This document shows, piece after piece, positions 50,129 to 60,700 of a stretch of DNA of 64,000 nt. Under the pieces are notes generated by a model that did not search any database, was not told the origin of the DNA, and saw only the letters and a program-made list of their open reading frames with translations. The DNA comes from Hyphomicrobiales bacterium. Its GTDB lineage: Bacteria > Pseudomonadota > Alphaproteobacteria > Rhizobiales > Devosiaceae. The stretch's first letter is position 1. The number at the start of each line of letters is the position of its first letter. The stretch covers positions 1-64,000 of the forward strand of contig JAIYDI010000019.1 in the NCBI GenBank assembly GCA_027487555.1, read 5' to 3'. A program made the position numbers and the translations under genes.

Positions 50129-51457
50129 ATGATGGGCGCGACACCCGTTGTCACCGGCATCCGCGTGGTGCCGGTGGCGGGCGAGGACAGCATGCTGCTC
50201 AACCTGAGTGGTGCACATGCCCCGTTCTTTACCCGCAATATCGTCATCCTCACCGACAGCGCTGGGCGCACCGGGCTCGGTGAAGTGCCGGGCGGTGAAG
50301 CCATTGCCCGCACGCTCGAAGATGCCGCCGAACTGGTGGTGGGGCATGAGATCGGCGGCTATCGTTCGATCCTGCGGCGGGTGGGTGAGGCCTTCGCGGC
50401 GCGCGATGCCGGCGGGCGCGGGGCGCAGACCTTCGATCTGCGCGTTGCCATCCACGCGGTTGCGGCGCTCGAATGCGCGCTGCTCGATCTGATGGGGCAG
50501 TTCCTTAGCGTGCCCATGGCGGAATTGCTCGGTGACGGGCAGGTGCGCGACGCCGTGCCGATGCTTGGCTATCTCTTCTTTGTAGGCGACAAGTCCAGAG
50601 CGCCGCTCGGCTACCGCTCGACAGTAACTGGTGATGACTGGGAGATCGTGCGCGACCTTGGCGCGCTCGATGCGGGCACGATCATGCGGCAGGCCGAGGC
50701 TGCGCAGACGCGCTATGGCTTCAAGGATTTCAAACTCAAGGGCGGCGTTTTGCCGGGGATGAAGGAAGGCGAGATCATCGCCGCTCTCGCCAAGCGTTTC
50801 CCCGATGCCCGTATCACGCTCGACCCGAACGGCGCCTGGTCACTGGCCGAAGCGATTGAAGTGTGCACGGCGATCAAGCCGCATCTCGCCTATGCCGAGG
50901 ATCCATGCGGCGCCGAGCAGGGCTTGTCCGGCCGCGAGGTTCTGGCTGAGTTCCGCCGCGCGACCGGCATCCGCACGGCCACAAACATGATCGCCACCGA
51001 CTGGCGACAGATGGGGCATGCGCTGGTGCTGGGCAGCGTCGATATTCCGCTCGCCGACCCGCATTTCTGGACGCCGAGCGGCTCGATCGAGGTGGCAAAG
51101 CTCTGCGCGCGCTGTGGGCTGACCTGGGGCAGCCATTCCAACAACCATTTCGATATTTCGCTCGCCATGTTCACCCAAGTTGGCGCTGCGGCGCCGGGCG
51201 TGATCACCGCGCTCGATACGCACTGGATCTGGCAGGACGGGCAGCATCTGACCCACGAGCCGCCAGTGCTGCGGGACGGCGCGGTGAGAGTGCCGCAACG
51301 GCCGGGGTTGGGCGTGGAGCTCGACGAGGGGGCGCTGGAGAAGGCGCACGCGCTTTATCGCGCGTTGCCGGCCGGGGCTCGCAACGACGCGATAGCGATG
51401 CAATACCTGATCCCCGACTGGACCTTCGATCCGAAGCGGCCGGCGCTGGTCCGTTAA
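50129..51457 (+). CDS. gudD: Glucarate dehydratase GudD
   Basis: A 442-residue enolase-superfamily enzyme, D-glucarate to 5-keto-4-deoxyglucarate. The start [36 protein letters not shown] is diagnostic for GudD (cited in part), as are [25 protein letters not shown] (metal Asp), AYAEDPCG (Glu), [13 protein letters not shown] (Asn) and [16 protein letters not shown] (catalytic His). ATG directly follows the permease stop. With KdgD this completes the two-step route to 2-oxoglutarate semialdehyde. Confidence 0.92.
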   Translation: MMGATPVVTGIRVVPVAGEDSMLLNLSGAHAPFFTRNIVILTDSAGRTGLGEVPGGEAIARTLEDAAELVVGHEIGGYRSILRRVGEAFAARDAGGRGAQTFDLRVAIHAVAALECALLDLMGQFLSVPMAELLGDGQVRDAVPMLGYLFFVGDKSRAPLGYRSTVTGDDWEIVRDLGALDAGTIMRQAEAAQTRYGFKDFKLKGGVLPGMKEGEIIAALAKRFPDARITLDPNGAWSLAEAIEVCTAIKPHLAYAEDPCGAEQGLSGREVLAEFRRATGIRTATNMIATDWRQMGHALVLGSVDIPLADPHFWTPSGSIEVAKLCARCGLTWGSHSNNHFDISLAMFTQVGAAAPGVITALDTHWIWQDGQHLTHEPPVLRDGAVRVPQRPGLGVELDEGALEKAHALYRALPAGARNDAIAMQYLIPDWTFDPKRPALVR

Positions 51458-51482
51458 GGGAGCCGCGAGACCACGGCTCCCT
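51457..51482. terminator. Bidirectional terminator between gudD and the convergent dehydratase gene
   Basis: AGGGAGCCG and CGGCTCCCT form a perfect 9-bp stem around CGAGACCA. It lies exactly in the 33-base space between the two convergent stop codons, so it can end both transcripts. Confidence 0.75.
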
Positions 51483-51490
51483 GTGCTCGC

Positions 51491-52648
51491 TTACTCGAAC
51501 CAGGTCGTGTTGGGATACTGGTGCTTCCGCGCTACCTCTTCGTTCAGTTCCAGCCCGATGCCGGGGCGGTTGCCCACTCTGATGCGGCCGTTCTCGATGA
51601 TGTTGCCGCCATCGGTGACGCTGTTCCAGTAGTCCATGCGGTTGAACCAGTGGAACTCGAGAATGAGGAAGTTGGGCACTGTGGCGCAAACATGCGCCGA
51701 GGCCATGGTGCCAAGCGGCGAACTGACATTGTGCGGCGCAAAGGGGATTGAGTAGAGGTCCGCCATCTCGGCGATCTTTCGGCACTCCGAGAGCCCGCCG
51801 CACTTGGGGATATCCGGCATGATGATATCCACCGCCTGCGTCTCGAGCAGTTTGCGGAAACCGTGGCGGAGATAGAGGTTTTCGCCTGCGCAGATGGGCG
51901 TGGAGGTTTGCCGGGTGATTTCGGCCATCACGTCGATGTTCTCGGGTGGCACAGGCTCCTCAAGCCAGAGCAGCTTGAGGTGCTCGAGATCGCGGGCAAG
52001 CCGGATAGCCGAGTGCTTGTCGAGCCGGGTATGGAGATCCGTGGCCACATCAACCGAAGGCCCGGCGGCCTTCACCACCATCTCGGCCAATTGCACCATG
52101 CGCTCATGCTCCCACTTGTTGGGAGTCATGTTGAACGTATCCTTCTCGTACCAACCTGTTTCGGTGCCGGTGTGCCCATAGGCGCGGATATCGAGATCGA
52201 CTTTCAGCGCGGTAAACCCGGCTTCAAGCACCTCGTCCACGACCGCCTGCACTTCGGCCATGTTCATGCCGGGCGACACCTCGCAATCGCAATAGACCCG
52301 GATATCATCGCGGAACTTGCCGCCCATCAGCTCATAGACGGGCACCTTGAGCGCTTTGCCCTTCAGGTCCCACAGCGCGATCTCGATGCCGGTGAGTGCC
52401 GTGATGAGCGCGCCGGCGAAGCCGCCTTCGAACACGAGGCTACGCCGCGTTTCCTCGAAGATGGCATCGATGGCGAAGGGATCGCGCCCGATGAGGCGTT
52501 CCTCGAGCTCCTTGATGATCGCAATGGACTGGTAGCCTCCATGCACGCATTCGCCCATGCCGGTAATGCCGGCATCGGTCGTGATCTTGACCCACAAATG
52601 CATGCAATGGCCGGTACTGGCCGCAGTCTTCACGGACGTGATCTTCAT
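51491..52648 (-). CDS. Enolase-superfamily sugar-acid dehydratase (galactonate dehydratase-like)
   Basis: A 385-residue mandelate racemase/MLE-group protein: GHCMHLWVKITTDAGITGMGECVHG at the start, ITALTGIEIALWDLKGKALKVPVYELMGGK, then metal ligands in VATDLHTRL (Asp), LWLEEPVPPEN (Glu) and PICAGENLYLRHGFR (Glu), and a His in FAPHNVSSPLG. The pattern resembles DgoD-type galactonate dehydratases and related acid-sugar dehydratases. ATG at 52648 fits the family start (MKITSVKT). It faces gudD and may feed another acid sugar into the same catabolic set. Divergent spacer upstream of 390 bases. Confidence 0.8.
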   Translation of the reverse strand: MKITSVKTAASTGHCMHLWVKITTDAGITGMGECVHGGYQSIAIIKELEERLIGRDPFAIDAIFEETRRSLVFEGGFAGALITALTGIEIALWDLKGKALKVPVYELMGGKFRDDIRVYCDCEVSPGMNMAEVQAVVDEVLEAGFTALKVDLDIRAYGHTGTETGWYEKDTFNMTPNKWEHERMVQLAEMVVKAAGPSVDVATDLHTRLDKHSAIRLARDLEHLKLLWLEEPVPPENIDVMAEITRQTSTPICAGENLYLRHGFRKLLETQAVDIIMPDIPKCGGLSECRKIAEMADLYSIPFAPHNVSSPLGTMASAHVCATVPNFLILEFHWFNRMDYWNSVTDGGNIIENGRIRVGNRPGIGLELNEEVARKHQYPNTTWFE

Positions 52649-53038
52649 TATGCTTTTCCTCCACCTCGCGCGATCTCCCGGCGCGCCGGAATCTTGTACC
52701 GGTGCGCCTGAGTTGCGTCGAGCAGGAGAACAGTCCACTCGAGCCGAGGCTGCGGAAAAACGCGGCTTCGGTCGAAAGCGCACATGGCATCGATGGGGTT
52801 ACTTCGCTTCAGGATACGCGCGCTTGAGCAAGCACAAACACTTCTGCCTGCCGCCAGAGCATCATGGAGCGGCATATTCGCGCCGGGCCGACTGCCAATG
52901 TAATGGGCATCGATGATCCCCACTCATCGCATCGGTTTGTCGCGGCGCGGATAGCGTGCGGACAGGGTTGCGGCCGCCAGGCGCCCGGCGAGAGGTGGTG
53001 CTGACGCCTAGATCGCTTCAAACTGCCTCCATTTCCCG
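52649..53038. other. Intergenic region upstream of the 51491-52648 gene
   Basis: 390 bases with no convincing gene on either strand. It has a perfect 12-bp palindrome CCGGCGCGCCGG at 52678-52689, about 30 bases upstream of the dehydratase start, possibly an operator or only GC-rich symmetry. A GGAGGAAAAG ribosome binding site for the leftward gene is at its left edge. Nothing else stands out. Confidence 0.4.
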
Positions 53039-53701
53039 TTGTCAACAGCAAGGGCGCGAACTCTGGTGCTTGCAGAAGTGGAGCGAATATTGGGCGTCCA
53101 GGAAGTACCGCGCAGGTCATGCGACATCCTCTTTGTCGTGTCGGGCGACTACGAGCCAAGTTCTGAGATTGAGCGCCGGTTCGCACCGCTTCGGCTCGGC
53201 TCTGGAATGGTGGAAGCATCCATCAGGCTTGTACGGACCCTGGCGAAGATGGAGGCAACAACGCGCTCGCCGGACCTGGTGCTCAGCTTGGGACTTGCCA
53301 CCGCGGCGCATTGCAGTGCTCCCGCGATATTTCAGGTCGACGCCATCATTGAGGCGCAACCGTACCGAGACGTCGAGCACCCGTCCACAATGACGAGTGT
53401 CCGAAAGGCTCTGCCTGAAACGAGGCGCGGCTTGGGCGATTTTGTCGGGCTGGAGCATGCAAACCTGACGGCCTTCCTGCAGACCAACTGGTCCGACACG
53501 GGCGGCGGTCCAGTCGCCGATATGGTTGATCCAGAAGGCTTTGCTATCGCCAAGATCAGCGAAGCGCATGGCATCCCGGCGATCCTTATCCGCGGAACCG
53601 TTGCGCCCGTTGCGCAGCCGGGGCAGGGGTCCGACTCTGCCGAACTCCAAACGACATTCCTCCAGGTCTGCGAGCGCGTCCTGGCGGCCTATTCGACATG
53701 A
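53039..53701 (+). CDS. Divergent purine/uridine phosphorylase-superfamily protein (nucleosidase-like)
   Basis: About 220 residues (start uncertain: TTG at 53039, GTG at 53066 also possible). The segment DLVLSLGLATAAHCSAPAIFQVDAIIEAQPYRDVEHPST and the later VADMVDPEGFAIAKISEAHGIPAILIRGTV (cited in part) resemble MTA/SAH nucleosidases, where the corresponding DMExAA motif binds the ribose and the Asp is catalytic. Here the pattern is degenerate (MVDPEGFAIA), so activity is doubtful or specificity has changed. No ribosome binding site is obvious. Orphan gene between a dehydratase and the coiled-coil genes. Confidence 0.5.
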   Translation: MSTARARTLVLAEVERILGVQEVPRRSCDILFVVSGDYEPSSEIERRFAPLRLGSGMVEASIRLVRTLAKMEATTRSPDLVLSLGLATAAHCSAPAIFQVDAIIEAQPYRDVEHPSTMTSVRKALPETRRGLGDFVGLEHANLTAFLQTNWSDTGGGPVADMVDPEGFAIAKISEAHGIPAILIRGTVAPVAQPGQGSDSAELQTTFLQVCERVLAAYST

Positions 53702-53757
53702 CTTCCAAAGCGCCATCAGACCTCTGGTGGCGGGCTACAGACTAAAAGGGGTGCGTT

Positions 53758-53985
53758 ATGGGTGGCAGCCGGTCGGCGCTCCAGGACATCGTACGGGAAC
53801 TGCTCGTCGAGCAAGAATCGTCCGACAAGATCATCGATGTGGTCGGCGTGGAGATCAGTTATAGATTTCCTGGCCTATCGATCGTCGACCACGATAACCT
53901 CGTGCTTGCCATTCTCGATGATTGCGGCGTGCGTGTGCCAAAGCCTGGCCCGAGATCGCCCAGACTGAGCCTCGTGTCGCGCTAA
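53758..53985 (+). CDS. Small hypothetical protein
   Basis: A 75-residue ORF, MGGSRSALQDIVRELLVEQE then SSDKIIDVVGVEISYRFPGL and VDHDNLVLAILDDCGVRVPK. It has GGGGTGCG upstream of the ATG, acceptable codon use and a mixed alpha/beta look. I recognise no family; it could be a short orphan gene. Kept at low confidence. Confidence 0.35.
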   Translation: MGGSRSALQDIVRELLVEQESSDKIIDVVGVEISYRFPGLSIVDHDNLVLAILDDCGVRVPKPGPRSPRLSLVSR

Positions 53986-54175
53986 GCGGTGGTCATTGCC
54001 AATCAACCTGACCAGGCTGTGCCAATTGCGGCGCAACAAGTGTTCGCCGCGGGTGCGCGCGACCGTCTCAACACACCAGCATACTGGTTCAGTTTGAACA
54101 CAGTAGCCGTTCGCCAAAAGCCCATAGGCTGCAATCCTTAGCAAATAGTTTAGAGTGCGGGGATTCGCGGCTACC

Positions 54176-57100
54176 ATGGCAATGAGCACAGAAAACATCG
54201 GTGGCGCGCGATCCGGACGCGCCTCTGAACGTGTCGGCGACAAGGTTATTCCTGCGCCGCGGGGCGGACAGATCGAGGTGAGCACTCCGAGGCGTTTGCC
54301 TGGCTTGGCTGTGCTGATCTGGCCACCGCTCGTTTTTGCCGCGCACCTGGCCGGCAACCCGGCGGAACTGGCGCTTCCGTCGTTCTGGCTATCGGTGCAG
54401 ATGGCCGAAGTCCTGTTTCTGGCGGTGCTTCCTGCGGTCGTTTACCGGACGGTAACATGGCTTATTGCTGCCATCACGAGCCTCAAGGCCAATAGCGAAA
54501 GGCTCGAGCGCAACGTCGCGCGCTTTCTCGAGCCCGCCTCCATGGCTGCGAGCAACGTCGTGTCCATACGGCACGCGGTAAATGCGGAGCTCTCGACACT
54601 GAACGACCAACTGACCCGGGCGCTTGAAAAGGCCTCGGACATAGAGACCCGCATCCACAACGAAATCGATTCTCTCGACCGAACTTTCGGCGAGAATGAA
54701 AGGCGCCTGCTGTCGCTGGTGCAGGAGATGGCGCGGCAGCGCGAAACGGTGGTTGTGGCAACCGATCAGGTCCGGGACACCGTGCGCGCCAGCCGCGAGG
54801 AACTGAGCGGCGAACTCGTGCAGATGAGCGCGCAGATCCTTGAGGCGGGCAACTATACGCGCGGCCTGCTCGAGGAAGTGCAGGGTGACCTGCAGACCGT
54901 CTTGACAGGCGTGGCCCACTCCGTCGCGGAAAAGGTGCGCGACGTAGTGACAAGCCGCATCGATCCGACCGTCGGGCAGATCGATCGGCAAATCGAGAAG
55001 TTCGGCACCATGTTCGCCGCGAGCGCGAATGGGGTCAACGACGCCATGGAGTCGCACCGGCGCCTTCTTGGAGCGGAGATGGGGGCGGCAATTGATCGGC
55101 TAGGGAGCGATCTGGACCAAAAGTCGAACGCGGCGCTCGAGTGCCTGCGCAGCGCGGAAGACGTCGTATCCCAGAGCCTCGAAAGCGCCGTCAATCGCCT
55201 TGAAACCCGCATCAAGAGCAGCTCACTCGAGTTTCTTGAAATCCTGGACTCCGGTGGCCTTGCGGCCGCAGCGAAGGTCGAGGACAGCTGGCAGCGAGCC
55301 GCGCGCTCCATGTCGGCCGGTATCGACGAGCTGAAGGCCGGTCTGGACACCCGCGTGGTTGAGTTGCGCGGCGTGACAGAGCGCGCCCAGCAGACGCTGC
55401 TCCCGAGCCTCGAGCAGGTTTCGGGGCGGATGGCGTCTGCGACGGAACTTTCCGATATGCTCGACAAGAGCGCGTCCAGGCTGCAGCAGACGATGTCCGT
55501 TGACGCTGGCCAGTTTGCGGATGAGTTGACGAACCGGCTCGAAGCCTTTCAGCAGCAACTGGGACAGGCGGGGCAGCAGCTGAGCATAAAGCTGACCGAA
55601 CGGCTCGAGGAGGCCCTCGAAACCGTCGACGCCCATGCCGGGCAGCTGTCGAGCGCGCTGCAGTCGGTGCGCGACACGGTAAGTGTTTCAAGCGACAAGT
55701 TCGCCATTGCAGCGTCCGAGCATAACCTTGTCGCCACGCGCTTCGCGAGCGATCTCGGCAATATGCTTGATCAGGGCGCCAAGGAGCTGTCGGCGCGCCT
55801 CAATCGCGAGCTTGATGCTCTCGAGGCAGCCATGTCGGAAGGGGTGCAGCACTATGGCGCCTTCCTCTCGGAGCGTTCGGGCCTACTGGCCGGCTTGCTC
55901 AAATCCAGCACGGAAGCGGAGCGCGAGCAGTTCCGTATCCGCACATCGGAGATTGAAGCGCTCGCTGCCGGAACGACATCCGAAATCCAGAAGGTATTCG
56001 CGACGGTCATCGCCGATCTGATCGGCGCTATCGAGCGGGATCGCACCGCACTGGAAACCGGGATGCGGGCAGCGGCGGCCAGCATGGCGCAGGGTTCCGA
56101 GACGGCTGCGAGTGACCTCGAGAAGGCGGCCACGTCAGTCGTATTGGGCATCCAGCAGCACCTGGAGGCCGCCCGCCGCGACTTTACAATGGCCGCTGTT
56201 GAAGCAGCGCATCCTCTTGAGCAGGCCATGGGTGAGCTTTCGACCGAATTCGTAAAGCGCACCTCTGCGTTCCAGATCGCCATGGATGGTCGAGCCCGCA
56301 GTATTGAGGAGGCCGTCACCGATGCGAGCAACCGCATGGAAGAACAGGCCGGGCGCCTGCAGCGTGGCGTCGCGCAGCGCGCGTCGGCCCTCGAACGTTT
56401 CCTGAATGAGGGCAGTGAGCAGCTACAGCTCATGCTCGATCAGCACACCGAGCGTCTCGCCGTGGTGGCGGCGCAATCCGAAACCCGCCGTGAGCAGGCG
56501 TTTGGAGAGGACGTTGCCGCCATGTCTGCCGCGCTCGACTCGCGGTCCGAGGCCTTGTCGTCGATGCTGGACGCCAGGCGTGTGGCGTTCGACAGCCAGG
56601 TGCAGACTGTTGCACGGCAGATCGAACAGAACCTGACGGAGATAGGGTCGCGTATCAGTGAGGGAATTGGCAGCAATGGCGGAGCTCTGCTGTCGCGCGC
56701 CGGCGCGCAGATGAACGACTTCACCCGCGATATGGATGGGCTGACCAGTGACCTGAGGGCACAGTTGCTGCAGGAGGCGACTGAACTTCGCGGCGCGTTG
56801 GGCGGATTCCTCGGCGATCTCTCGGGTGTGCTCGATGGTGAAAAGACCGGGTTGCTGGCGGCATTCGACGCGCGCATCGCCATCCTCGAAAAGGTGATCG
56901 GCAGCGGCATCGAATCGGTCGGTCGTGTGTCGCAGAGCGAGACGGAGCATCTTGTCCGGCGCCTCGAAGGCGGCACGCAGTCGCTTCGCTCGGTGCTGAA
57001 CACCGAAACCGAGAAACTGTCGCAGGGTCTCTCCGGCCATCTGCAGCAGGTACGCGACGCGATTACCGATGCGTCGCTGTCAGTCGCCAATATGGTGCGG

Positions 57101-57454
57101 CAGGCCAACCGCGACTTTGAGGCGACAGTCACACGGTCCACTGAAACGACGACGGAATCGCTTGGGCATCTGTCGAGCAAACTGGTCAAGCAGGTTTCCT
57201 CTTCTGCCGATCAGGTGCAGCAGAGCCTGTCTTCGGGCAGCGAGGCCGTCATGGCCCGCCTGGCCACGCACGAGAAATCGGCGGTACGGCGCATCGAGCA
57301 GGCCACTCAGGCCGTCGAAGAGAGCACGCGGCGTGCAGCTGAAGTCGCCGTCGACCGCTTGGTCGCCCTGAACGGTGTCGTAGCGCAGGTGATCGGCAAC
57401 AGCTCCAGTCGTCGGCCGAAGGGGCCAAAGGAGTTGCTGGATGCCGCCGAATAG
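54176..57454 (+). CDS. Large membrane-anchored coiled-coil/apolipoprotein-like protein (GPR-like, short member)
   Basis: A 1,092-residue protein. Two hydrophobic stretches near the N-terminus (about 42-60 LAVLIWPPLVFAAHLAG; 70-90 SVQMAEVLFLAVLPAVVYRTV) form a probable membrane hairpin. The rest, from about residue 100, is almost all helical with repeating L-x2-R-x3-L-type spacing and hendecad-like units (SAGIDELKAGLDTRVVELRGV, RLEAFQQQLGQAGQQLSIKL, RLNRELDALEAAMSEGV), like apolipoprotein A domains. This architecture resembles the Growth Pole Ring protein of Agrobacterium (RgsE in Sinorhizobium), a cell-pole scaffold. Start ATG 54176 (also ATG 54182). It is followed by a second, longer protein of the same kind. 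Confidence 0.75.
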   Translation: MAMSTENIGGARSGRASERVGDKVIPAPRGGQIEVSTPRRLPGLAVLIWPPLVFAAHLAGNPAELALPSFWLSVQMAEVLFLAVLPAVVYRTVTWLIAAITSLKANSERLERNVARFLEPASMAASNVVSIRHAVNAELSTLNDQLTRALEKASDIETRIHNEIDSLDRTFGENERRLLSLVQEMARQRETVVVATDQVRDTVRASREELSGELVQMSAQILEAGNYTRGLLEEVQGDLQTVLTGVAHSVAEKVRDVVTSRIDPTVGQIDRQIEKFGTMFAASANGVNDAMESHRRLLGAEMGAAIDRLGSDLDQKSNAALECLRSAEDVVSQSLESAVNRLETRIKSSSLEFLEILDSGGLAAAAKVEDSWQRAARSMSAGIDELKAGLDTRVVELRGVTERAQQTLLPSLEQVSGRMASATELSDMLDKSASRLQQTMSVDAGQFADELTNRLEAFQQQLGQAGQQLSIKLTERLEEALETVDAHAGQLSSALQSVRDTVSVSSDKFAIAASEHNLVATRFASDLGNMLDQGAKELSARLNRELDALEAAMSEGVQHYGAFLSERSGLLAGLLKSSTEAEREQFRIRTSEIEALAAGTTSEIQKVFATVIADLIGAIERDRTALETGMRAAAASMAQGSETAASDLEKAATSVVLGIQQHLEAARRDFTMAAVEAAHPLEQAMGELSTEFVKRTSAFQIAMDGRARSIEEAVTDASNRMEEQAGRLQRGVAQRASALERFLNEGSEQLQLMLDQHTERLAVVAAQSETRREQAFGEDVAAMSAALDSRSEALSSMLDARRVAFDSQVQTVARQIEQNLTEIGSRISEGIGSNGGALLSRAGAQMNDFTRDMDGLTSDLRAQLLQEATELRGALGGFLGDLSGVLDGEKTGLLAAFDARIAILEKVIGSGIESVGRVSQSETEHLVRRLEGGTQSLRSVLNTETEKLSQGLSGHLQQVRDAITDASLSVANMVRQANRDFEATVTRSTETTTESLGHLSSKLVKQVSSSADQVQQSLSSGSEAVMARLATHEKSAVRRIEQATQAVEESTRRAAEVAVDRLVALNGVVAQVIGNSSSRRPKGPKELLDAAE

Positions 57455-57638
57455 CCGCCGCCCTGTCGTTGCAAGCGAGACAGCCTCGCTGCTGCAGCGG
57501 TTCGATGTCTTGCTGGAGGCTTTGCGTCCGGTGCTGGACGAGGACCGCTTGATCGGGCCGGACGGGGACAAAGATGGGGCGGCTGCGCATCGGCCAGCGC
57601 GTCCGGTCCGTGACGGCAGAACACCTGGTCGGCGGTAA
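57441..57638 (+). CDS. Small ORF overlapping the end of the coiled-coil gene (doubtful)
   Basis: A 65-residue ORF (MPPNSRRPVVASETASLLQRFDVLLEALRPVLDEDR, cited in part) overlaps the last 14 bases of the preceding gene in another frame. The middle has an amphipathic helix that could be a coiled coil like its neighbours. No clear ribosome binding site independent of the upstream gene; translational coupling by overlap is possible. The 57455-57797 spacer otherwise shows no gene. Confidence 0.25.
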   Translation: MPPNSRRPVVASETASLLQRFDVLLEALRPVLDEDRLIGPDGDKDGAAAHRPARPVRDGRTPGRR

Positions 57639-57797
57639 CATGTGCCGGCCAGGCCGCACTGTGGTGTCTCCAATCTGGAGCAGTCTGGTGCTGGATTGGA
57701 GGGGAATCCGAGGTTCTCACGAGGCAGGCTTCTCCTAACGTCGGAATTGATGGCCGAGGCATTTGCCAGGCGTCGCGTAACGTGTGGTGGGGCCGAG

Positions 57798-60700
57798 ATG
57801 TCGGGAATGCAGTCAAGCTTGCGAGCGGAGGACCGGGAGGCCCTCCTGAATGCTGTGGCCGAGGGACTTGCGGAAGTCTCTCTTGGGTCGCGGGCTGCGC
57901 CCGAACCGCGGGCGGAGGAGGATGCTCAGAGCAGCCAGGTTGAGTCCGAGGCCCCCGCGCGTCGGCTAGCCGAGCCCGAGAATGTCGCCAACGACAGGGA
58001 CGGTCCGGCGCTTCCGCCGCGCCGCGCTCCCAAGCGTCGTGACGCATTTGTTCCGCTTGCCGGGGCGGGGACGCTTGCCCTACTGCTTGGGGGCATATGG
58101 GCAATATCCGGTACCGTCCCGGTGTTCGGGAACCCCGCGCACTGGGTTATCCCAGGTCTCACCTGCGCGATTGTCGGCCTGTGTGGTGTGGCTTGGTCGC
58201 GGCTTCGCCGCCCTGAGGAGCAGGTGGCGTCCGTACCGATCGCTAACATGAAGGCGGAGGTGAAGAGTACGCGTGACGATCTCGGCCAGCTCGGGTCGGA
58301 GGTTGACGCCATGCATCGGCGCCTCTCCGAGCTGGGGGAACTTATGGAGCGTGCGATGGCTGGTGCGTCTGCTGCTGGGTCGGTAGGCGCGGCGCGTCTT
58401 CGCGATGCCGTAGGAGAGCTGGCGACCGAGCGGCATGCCGTTGCAAGCGCTGCCGAAGCCATGCGCGACAGTCTGCGGTCGGGCGGTACGGCGGCGTTGT
58501 GGGAGATGGAGGCGGGCGCTGAGAAGATTCTCGCACAGATACGTGCCGCCGGCACGGCGCTCAACAGCGAACTGGATAACCGCGCGGCGTCGCTCTCTGC
58601 AGCGATCGACTACCGGACACAGTCGCTTCAGAAGCTCCTGAGCCAGGGCGGTCTGTCCCTGCTCGATCAACTGCGTGATGCCGGAACACAGGCGGCGACC
58701 AGCATTGAGGCGGTGGGGGCGCGTATCGGACAAAGCCTCACGGCACAGACCGAGGCTGCTGAGGCCGTGATCGGCGGCACGAGCCGTGAACTCGATGAAC
58801 AGATGCATGTGCACCTGAACACCATGCAGTCGCGCCTGCAGTCCGCGTTGCTGGAACTGTCCGCTGGTATAGACGATGCGGCAGACCGCACCGGCCGCAA
58901 AATCTCAGGGTTTACAACCGGATCGATTGCCGATTTCGAAGCACGCCTGGACTCGGCCGCACTGTCCATCGAGGCGATGCTGCGGAACTCCGAGCGGGTG
59001 CTTGGCGCGCAGAATAGCGAGTTGATGGCGCGGCTCGAGCGCAATCGGGAGGATATCTCTGCTGCCGCGGCGCTGCTGAGCGAGGCGTATAACGGCAACT
59101 CTGGCACGATCGCCGAAATTGTCGACCGCGGCATAGTGGATGTACGCGCTGGACTGGAAGAGGTGCGGCAGGCAGCGGCCGAGATTGTTGCAGGCAGTGC
59201 CGATACTGTCGCTGTGGCGATAGAAACGCAGGCGGTCCGTGCCGCGGAGTTGCTGGCGGTGGAGGCCGACAAGGTCGACGCGGCCTTCGGCATCAACCTT
59301 GGAAGGCTCGACCGTATGGTCGGGGGGCGCACCCAGGAGCTTTCCGGCGCCCTTGAAGCACGTGTCGAAGCCTTTGCTCACCTCCTGTCCACCAAGGCGG
59401 TAGAGATCGGCCAGACCTTCGATAGCCGTGTCGGGGATCTGTCCGACGTCATCGTCAGCCGTACGACGCAGCTTGCCACGATCGCCGATCGGGCAGCGGA
59501 ACTTGATGAGACCGTCCTGAGCCGCGGTCAGGCGATCGAACAGTCTCTCAGTGAACTCACCGCGCGGTTTGATGCCAGCATCGAGGCTGGTACCATCGCA
59601 CTGACTGCCGGACTCGATGGGCGCAATGCCGCCATAGGCGCGATACTGGCGAGGCGGGCGGGGGAACTCGAGGGCCATCTCGATGCGGTGTCACTGCGCA
59701 TCGACGCTCTGATTGTCCAAAGAGGCGGCAGCCTTGTCGACGCATTGGCTGAGCGGTCTGCTGCCCTCGTCGATGCGGTGGAAAAGCTTCAGGCTGGGTT
59801 TGCAGCCCGTGCTGATCTTGTCGAGGTAGCGATCGATGAGAAACTCACGGCGTTCGACGATGTCGTCGGCCACCGGTCGCGCGAACTTACGGAGTCGCTC
59901 GCCCACAGGGCGCGGAAGCTCAGTGAAGCGCTCACTGAGTCGTCCGATTTGCTGGTCAATGCGCTGGACAGCCACGGCGACCGGCTCGTCTCGTCGATTT
60001 CCGAGCGCGGCGATGCTGTTCGTGACGGGTTGCGGCAGGGCGTCTTCCGCCTCGTCGAAGATATGAAGGAACAGACAGAGCGGCTGGAAGAGGGGCTCAG
60101 CAACGGCGTTGCCGCTGTCACCGGTCGTCTCGATCAGGTGGCGGCGGAGATCGAGGGCGGTGTCACTGAGCGTGTTGCGGCGCTGATCGATTTGGTTGGA
60201 GACAGGGCTGGCCAGCTCGATGCCACCCTCGCCGACACGGCCATGTCTGTCACAGAGGCGCTTGAGGCGCGAACCACAGCCATCGAGTCCAGCGTGGCGG
60301 CCGGCATGGCTGAACTCGAAGCCGGCGCGGAGCTGCTCGAGGCCCGGCTCAGTGCCCTCGTTGCTTCTGTTGCGGCGCAGATCGCGGAACAGGGGGCCAA
60401 GGCAAGTTCCGAGTTGCAGCTTGGCACGTCCAGTCTCTCGGCTACGCTCGACTCCCGGCGCGATGAAATGTCCTCGATGCTGTCCGAAGCGCGCACTGCG
60501 CTGACCGGACTGCTGGACGCCAACGCGTCGCGCGCTGCCGAAATCATCGCTTCCGGCCGTGATGCCATTGACCATAGCCTCATGGGGGGGGTCGGTGCCA
60601 TCGAGCTTTCCCTGACGGGGTCGGTTGAGCTTGCCGCGGCAGTCGCTGCAAGGGCGGCCCAGAAGCTCGAAGCGTCTGGCGAGGATCTATCGCGGTTGCT

